Assembly: GCA_035527515.1 (NCBI GenBank) | Contig: DATLAJ010000159.1 | Span: 1 to 11,552 of the forward strand | Length of the DNA: 11,552 nt | Direction: 5' to 3' | Source: a bacterium | GTDB taxonomy: Bacteria > B130-G9 | In this document: in pieces, positions 7,518 to 11,552 of the stretch | Numbering within the stretch: the stretch's first letter is position 1 | How the letters are laid out: each line of letters opens with the position of its first letter | Made by a program: the position numbers and the translations under genes | The notes under the pieces: model-generated | Seen by the model: only the letters and a program-made list of their open reading frames with translations | Database searches by the model: none | What the model was told of the DNA's origin: nothing

Positions 7518-8294
7518 CTATCGACCAGTCGGAGAACCAATATACCCAGCCAAAACTTGCTCGGCAACCTTCGGCAACGTCAACCCCACGGAGCCCGACA
7601 CGCTCAAGTCCGCGAGGTGCTCCGAAAGATGCGTCCGCTCCACGTTCATCTCAATGATCGCCGCACCACACCGCTTCGCCACCAGTGGAAGGACCGACGC
7701 CGGAACAACCTGCGCCGAGGTCCCAATAACGAGCATCAAATCACAGCTCATCGCTTCTCGCTCCGCCTCCTCAAGCGCCGAGAACGGAATCGTCTCCCCG
7801 AAGAGAATGACCTTGGGCTTCAAAACGCCGCCACAGGCGCAGCAGGGCACGTCAACGGTCAGTAAACTCTCGTCGAACTGAACAGTGGAGCCACAGTTCA
7901 GGCACTCAAGCTCCGACATGGTCCCGTGGAACTCTATGACGTTCTTGCTCCCCGCACGTTGATGGAGGTTGTCAATGTTCTGGGTTACTACGCCTTTCAA
8001 AACGCCCGCCGCCTCAAGCTGGGCGAGCGCAACGTGGGCGGCGTTCGGCTCAGCACGTTTAAGAATCTCGTAAAGCTCCTTGAAGAGAGCCCAGACCTTC
8101 TTGGGATTCCCTACGAACGCCTCGAGAGTAGCATACTCCTCCGCCGGATACTTGTCCCACAGTCCGGCACTGCCTCTAAACGCCGGAACACCGCTTTCGA
8201 CAGAGATTCCAGCCCCGGTCAGCGCAACAGCGTGCCTCGCATTGCCGAGCAGCTCGGCAGCCTGCGCTATTGTATCCAACGAATCAGGGCTCAA
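7518..8294 (-). CDS. cobB: NAD-dependent protein deacylase, sirtuin (Sir2/CobB family)
   Basis: Sirtuins remove acyl groups from protein lysines using NAD+, giving nicotinamide and O-acyl-ADP-ribose. The 258-residue product is the normal bacterial length. Visible are [16 protein letters not shown] (26-41), [12 protein letters not shown] (104-115), the catalytic H123 in EFHG, a zinc site from C131-x2-C134 and C151-x2-C154, FGE (165-167) and the nucleotide-binding [10 protein letters not shown] (191-200). The Tyr/Arg pair that makes E. coli CobB or SIRT5 prefer succinyl-lysine appears replaced (FKEL at 71-74 aligns there, with a small gap), so a plain deacetylase is the likelier activity; this is inference from hand alignment. 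The start is TTG at 8294-8292, supported by GGAG 6 bases before it, inside the last codons of the dehydratase gene. Only 3 bases separate that gene's stop from this start, so coupled translation is likely. Confidence 0.95.
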   Translation of the reverse strand: MSPDSLDTIAQAAELLGNARHAVALTGAGISVESGVPAFRGSAGLWDKYPAEEYATLEAFVGNPKKVWALFKELYEILKRAEPNAAHVALAQLEAAGVLKGVVTQNIDNLHQRAGSKNVIEFHGTMSELECLNCGSTVQFDESLLTVDVPCCACGGVLKPKVILFGETIPFSALEEAEREAMSCDLMLVIGTSAQVVPASVLPLVAKRCGAAIIEMNVERTHLSEHLADLSVSGSVGLTLPKVAEQVLAGYIGSPTGR

Positions 8295-8297
8295 CGG

Positions 8298-10043
8298 CTA
8301 CTCCGGCGGCAGCATCAAGCAGCCCTGCTCGACTGACGAGGCGAGAGAAGTGTATATCGCGAGAAGCCCCTTATGTCGCTTGCGAGCCGGCCTCTTGAAC
8401 GACGCGCGGCGTCGCTCCAAGAGAGATAAAACCTCTCTCTCAGACATCTTGCCATCCCTGTCGCCAACGAGGTCCAGCCTCCGTCTGACAAGGTCGATCA
8501 GGACAGTATCCCCGTCCTCAAGCAGAGCGATGGGCCCATCCGCGGCCGCCTCGGGCGAGATATGCCCCACGCAGACGCCCCTGGTAGCGCCAGAAAAACG
8601 ACCGTCGGTCAGGACGGCCACATCCTCAGCTATCGACTCGTTGATCGCCAAGAGCTCGGTCGCGTAAAACTGCTCAGGCATGCCTGTCGCCTTCGGCCCT
8701 TCATAGCGGATGACTATCGCATCCCCGGCCTCGACCTTCTCCGAGACTATCTCCCTAAGCGCGCGCTCTTGGCCATCGAAGACCCTCGCCCGAAAGAACC
8801 GAGTCTCGTCACCAGCCCCAGTCCACTTAACCACCGCTCCCCGCGGCGCAAGGTTGCCGAATAGAATCCCAATCGGTGCAGTCCGCCTGACGGGATCATC
8901 GAGCGGTCTGACGATCGATTCAGGAGTGAGACCGAATCTGCTCAAGTAACCCTCCGCAAGTGTGGTTGGGTGAGCTTTCAGATAGTCACGTGCAGACTGT
9001 GCGAGCGTTCTGCCTGTGATGGTCATCACACTCCCGTCAATGAAGCCGGCAAGGCTGTCAATGAGCCTCGGCACCCCCCCCGCCTGCCAGAACAGGTCAG
9101 AGGGATATCGTCCTGACGGCTTGACGTCACACAATAAAGGCGTCCTAGCGAAGACCTCATCCGCGCGCCTCAGCGAGAACTCCATCCCCATCGATGTGGC
9201 AAGCGCCGCCAGATGCAACAGGCCGTTAGTTGATCCACCGACCGCCGCGAGGACCGTCAATGCGTTTTCAATAGAGCTCTTAGTCATGATGTCGCTGAAT
9301 CTGATGCCCTTATCAATGAGATGGCCGAGAGCTTGGCCTGACCTCTGTGCCAGCCGCAAGAGCTCAAGCGACCGCGCAGGACAAAGTGCAGAGCCCGGAA
9401 GAGCAAGCCCCAGGGCCTCGGCCAAAATCTGCATTGTGCAGGCGGTTCCCATAAAAGCACACGCCCCTGGGCTGGGGCAGGCGTCGTCATAGAGCGCATC
9501 GCACGTTGCCTGGCTCATCTCTCCACGCTCGAGCCGCCGCCTTGCATCGACGACCGATTCAAGCGTCCTGAACGAGGCGCCGTGCGACATCACGCCTCCT
9601 AGGGCGAAAACGGTCGGAAGGTCAAGCCTGGAAGCGGCAATGAGATGTCCCGGAATGGCCTTGTCGCAGCTCGAGACGAACAACACGCCATCGGCGTGGG
9701 CGGACTTTCCGTGCAGCTCGGCCGCAAGAGCTATCACCTCTCTGGATGCGAGCGAGAGACGCATTGCCTCGGTTCCCTGCGTTATGCCGTCGCAGACATC
9801 GGAGCAGAAGTATTGGGCTGGCCTTGCGCCCACCTGCAAGAGACCTTCGTAGGCCTTCTGAGCAACCGATTCGAGATGGATACTCCCAGGATGAGAATGC
9901 CCAAAGCAGCTCTCGACCAGTGCAAGCGGGCGAGAGAGGTCCTCGCGCGACCAACCGCACCCGAGCCGCAGCGCATCGACCTCGTAGCCCTTCGCACGCG
10001 CCTTTTGGCTTATCAGCTCGCGGCGAGCCACCCTATCAGACAA
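8298..10043 (-). CDS. IlvD/Edd family dehydratase (dihydroxy-acid or sugar-acid dehydratase)
   Basis: This family removes water from 2,3-dihydroxy acids using an iron-sulfur cluster and Mg2+. IlvD acts in branched-chain amino-acid synthesis; relatives act on gluconate-6-phosphate, xylonate or arabinonate. The 581-residue product has SDVCDGITQGT (81-91), SSCDKAIPG (124-132, cluster ligand C126 and the Mg-binding, usually carbamylated lysine K128), PSPGACAFMGTA (190-201, ligand C195), IENALTVLAAVGGSTN (258-273), GPKATGMPE (449-457) and TDGRFSGATRG (479-489, with the expected catalytic serine S484). The first cysteine of typical DHADs (in PCNIHL) is a glycine here (HPGSIHL, 51-57). The LGCGWSREDL start and SDxCDG resemble E. 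coli YjhG/YagF xylonate dehydratases more than IlvD, so the substrate is left open. The start is TTG at 10043-10041 with GAGG 9 bases upstream; the first ATG in frame is not until residue 94. It follows the methyltransferase by 44 bases and precedes the sirtuin by 3. Confidence 0.9.
   Translation of the reverse strand: MSDRVARRELISQKARAKGYEVDALRLGCGWSREDLSRPLALVESCFGHSHPGSIHLESVAQKAYEGLLQVGARPAQYFCSDVCDGITQGTEAMRLSLASREVIALAAELHGKSAHADGVLFVSSCDKAIPGHLIAASRLDLPTVFALGGVMSHGASFRTLESVVDARRRLERGEMSQATCDALYDDACPSPGACAFMGTACTMQILAEALGLALPGSALCPARSLELLRLAQRSGQALGHLIDKGIRFSDIMTKSSIENALTVLAAVGGSTNGLLHLAALATSMGMEFSLRRADEVFARTPLLCDVKPSGRYPSDLFWQAGGVPRLIDSLAGFIDGSVMTITGRTLAQSARDYLKAHPTTLAEGYLSRFGLTPESIVRPLDDPVRRTAPIGILFGNLAPRGAVVKWTGAGDETRFFRARVFDGQERALREIVSEKVEAGDAIVIRYEGPKATGMPEQFYATELLAINESIAEDVAVLTDGRFSGATRGVCVGHISPEAAADGPIALLEDGDTVLIDLVRRRLDLVGDRDGKMSEREVLSLLERRRASFKRPARKRHKGLLAIYTSLASSVEQGCLMLPPE
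8301..8304 (-). promoter_or_regulatory. Shine-Dalgarno (GGAG) deciding the TTG start of the sirtuin gene
   Basis: GGAG lies in the final codons of the dehydratase gene, 6 bases before TTG at 8294-8292. No ATG or GTG nearby would keep the complete Rossmann start of the sirtuin, so this site supports TTG as the initiator. Confidence 0.65.
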
Positions 10044-10052
10044 TAGACAGCG

Positions 10053-10056
10053 CCTC
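10053..10056 (-). promoter_or_regulatory. Shine-Dalgarno (GAGG) deciding the TTG start of the dehydratase gene
   Basis: GAGG sits 9 bases before TTG at 10043-10041, in the 44-base gap after the methyltransferase stop. A GTG four codons downstream is the only close rival and would be 21 bases from this site. Confidence 0.55.
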
Positions 10057-10087
10057 TTCCGCGGGCCGCTCCCAAATGAGCATTAAC

Positions 10088-11552
10088 TCAATCGAACAGG
10101 TTGTTAGAGTCGTCAGTGTCGTCATTCTTGGCTCTGGGCGCCCTCTTGAAGGTAACGTTGGTTCGCTTAAGCGGCGGACAATCGATGCCTTTGCCGCGCA
10201 AGATGTCCTCAATCGTAAGTATCTGAATGCGCGGATAGCGCTTCTGCCAAGTTGTTGATTCGTAAAAACCGGCGCCCGCCGCCTCGCTTCGCATGTCCTT
10301 GGTTGGGTCTAGCATCGTTATGAAAACGCCGATCTCGGCGCCCTCGCGCTCAACTACCCCACGCAAATCTCGCACCATGTAGGACGTAACATGCCCCGAC
10401 TTGACCGAGAAAACGATCTGTTTGGTCTTGCCGCCCTTCGTCTCGTCGTGGAAATAGAGCCGGCCATCGATGCCTTTGTCAGCACCTTTCTTCTCCTCAA
10501 CGGGCCTTGCGCCCAGCAGCCCGAGCGCCCACCACTGAAACTGATATGGGTTCTCCTTGGCCAGCTGCATCGCCCCTGAAATCGAGACAGGCTCGCCGAT
10601 CACCTCATATTCCTGCTTGATTCCCTCGCCGAACGTATGCTCAAGTCGATACTTCATCAGCGTTACGGCCAGATGCGTTATATCAATGCCAATCCAGCGG
10701 CGATTGAGGCGCTGGGCAACGGCGATGGTCGTGCCACAACCGCAGAACGGATCGAGAACGAGATCGCTCTCGTTGCTGCTCGCCTTGATGATCCGCTCCA
10801 AGAGCGCCTCGGGCTTCTGCGTCGGGTAGCCAAGCCGCTCTCTGGCAGATGGCATCACGGGTTGCATCAACCAGACGTCATCGGGATGCTTGCCCTCTGG
10901 GTGAGGCTCGTATGAGTCATATACTTTGTCGCCCCGAAATGCCTTTGCCTTATACTTCAATCTCTCGACAGTGTCGGGTGAATACGGCGTCCGAACAGCA
11001 TCAACGTTGAAGGGCCGATTGGCAGTCGGCTTCCTCGAATAAAAAAGGATCACGTCATGGCGCCGGCCAAAACGTCGCTTGGACACTCCGCCTCCACGGT
11101 AGTACCACACAATTTCGTTCTGGAGATTCTGCGGCCCGAAAACTGCATCCATAAGAAGCCTGAGATACGCGCCGGCGGTGCTATCGCAGTGCAGGTATAT
11201 GCTCCCGGTGGATTTCAGAACGCGACGCAGCTCGATGAGGCGCGGAGCCATCATGGAGATGTAGGCGAGCATGTCGCTGTCGCCCAAAAGCTTCCGGAAG
11301 CCCTGCATCGTCTCAGACACCTTGCCGCCTCTTTCCACGACCTCCTCAAAGGCCTCCGCGGCCTCCAGGTCCCAAGTCCAAGTATCCTTGAACGCCTTGA
11401 TCTGCGCAGGGGACCGCGTCCCGTTTCTCTCCGCAAAGAGCACGTTGTAGTTCTGGTCGCTCTTGAAAGGAGGATCGAGATAGACCAGGTCAACCGACTC
11501 ATCCTTGACGTGCAACCTTAGAACCTCAAGGTTGTCGCCATAGTAGAGTGTA
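10088..11552 (-). CDS. Beta-class DNA methyltransferase fused to an Mrr-like nuclease-type domain (5' end outside window)
   Basis: The frame stays open to the window edge: before the TTG at 11515 it reads TLYYGDNLEVLR, the usual opening of this family, so the start lies further right and at least 487 residues are visible. Numbering from that edge, methyltransferase motif IV is DPPF (26-29) and the AdoMet site is DPFCGCGTT (267-275), followed by WIGIDIT. Motif IV before motif I is the beta-class order of N6-adenine/N4-cytosine methylases (N6_N4_Mtase). GYPTQKPE precedes the AdoMet site, as expected. After about residue 325 comes a second domain: GADKGIDG (356-363), QIVFSVKSGH (378-387), then VFITMLDPTKDM and RIQILTIEDIL. 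This resembles the PD-(D/E)xK nuclease fold of Mrr-type enzymes, with D362 and K384 as candidate catalytic residues but a serine where E or Q is usual. A one-protein restriction-modification enzyme is possible; a methylase with an inactive DNA-binding domain is the alternative. Its stop is 44 bases before the dehydratase start. Confidence 0.92.
   Translation of the reverse strand, partial: TLYYGDNLEVLRLHVKDESVDLVYLDPPFKSDQNYNVLFAERNGTRSPAQIKAFKDTWTWDLEAAEAFEEVVERGGKVSETMQGFRKLLGDSDMLAYISMMAPRLIELRRVLKSTGSIYLHCDSTAGAYLRLLMDAVFGPQNLQNEIVWYYRGGGVSKRRFGRRHDVILFYSRKPTANRPFNVDAVRTPYSPDTVERLKYKAKAFRGDKVYDSYEPHPEGKHPDDVWLMQPVMPSARERLGYPTQKPEALLERIIKASSNESDLVLDPFCGCGTTIAVAQRLNRRWIGIDITHLAVTLMKYRLEHTFGEGIKQEYEVIGEPVSISGAMQLAKENPYQFQWWALGLLGARPVEEKKGADKGIDGRLYFHDETKGGKTKQIVFSVKSGHVTSYMVRDLRGVVEREGAEIGVFITMLDPTKDMRSEAAGAGFYESTTWQKRYPRIQILTIEDILRGKGIDCPPLKRTNVTFKRAPRAKNDDTDDSNNLFD

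Noticed and set aside
8298-10043. Firm assignment as biosynthetic IlvD
   Set aside because: The first cluster cysteine is missing and signatures resemble sugar-acid dehydratases, so only the family is called.
11513-11515. TTG as start of the DNA methyltransferase
   Set aside because: The frame continues upstream with TLYYGDNLEVLR, the normal family N-terminal segment, to the window edge without a stop; the true start lies outside.

Overview
The window looks like chromosomal DNA from a Gram-negative-type (diderm) bacterium. Two proteins carry apparent export signals: a Peripla_BP_2-like binding protein and a secreted beta-helix/PKD protein. Base composition is moderately G+C-rich by eye. The mix of a right-handed beta-helix protein with a PKD domain, a membrane-anchored repeat solenoid, a divergent EF-G paralogue and a YjhG-like IlvD/Edd dehydratase is typical of uncultivated or environmental lineages, but I cannot assign a phylum from sequence alone. 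I see no rRNA, tRNA, CRISPR array, insertion sequence or phage gene.

Layout. (1) Positions 1-333, minus strand: the N-terminal part of a BtuF-like substrate-binding protein, cut by the window edge. It is divergent from pdxA. (2) Positions 430-3312 and on to 4914, plus strand: pdxA (vitamin B6 synthesis), then a sigma70-like promoter and a two-gene unit. That unit encodes a secreted parallel beta-helix/PKD protein and, 12 bases later, a protein with one membrane span and a long cytoplasmic alpha-solenoid. (3) Around 4959-5008: an imperfect hairpin where the plus and minus gene blocks converge. (4) Positions 11552-5000, minus strand: five tightly packed genes. In transcription order these are a beta-class DNA methyltransferase fused to an Mrr-like nuclease-type domain (5' end outside the window), an IlvD/Edd-family dehydratase, a sirtuin, a divergent EF-G and a small membrane-anchored protein of unknown function. 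Gaps are 44, 3 and 32 bases and then a 4-base ATGA overlap, so the last four genes at least look like one transcription unit with translational coupling.

How the genes may work together. The beta-helix and solenoid genes probably form a cell-envelope or secretion-related pair, but their role is unknown. The dehydratase, sirtuin, EF-G and small membrane protein mix carbon/amino-acid metabolism, NAD-dependent deacylation and translation. Whether that reflects a function or just operon packing cannot be settled from one window. No established defence or mobile system is evident except the possible one-protein restriction-modification enzyme at the right edge. The most worthwhile leads are that fusion, the EF-G with altered domain IV tip regions, and the dehydratase lacking the first DHAD iron-sulfur cysteine. 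At least two genes (dehydratase and sirtuin) appear to start at TTG codons behind good Shine-Dalgarno sequences.
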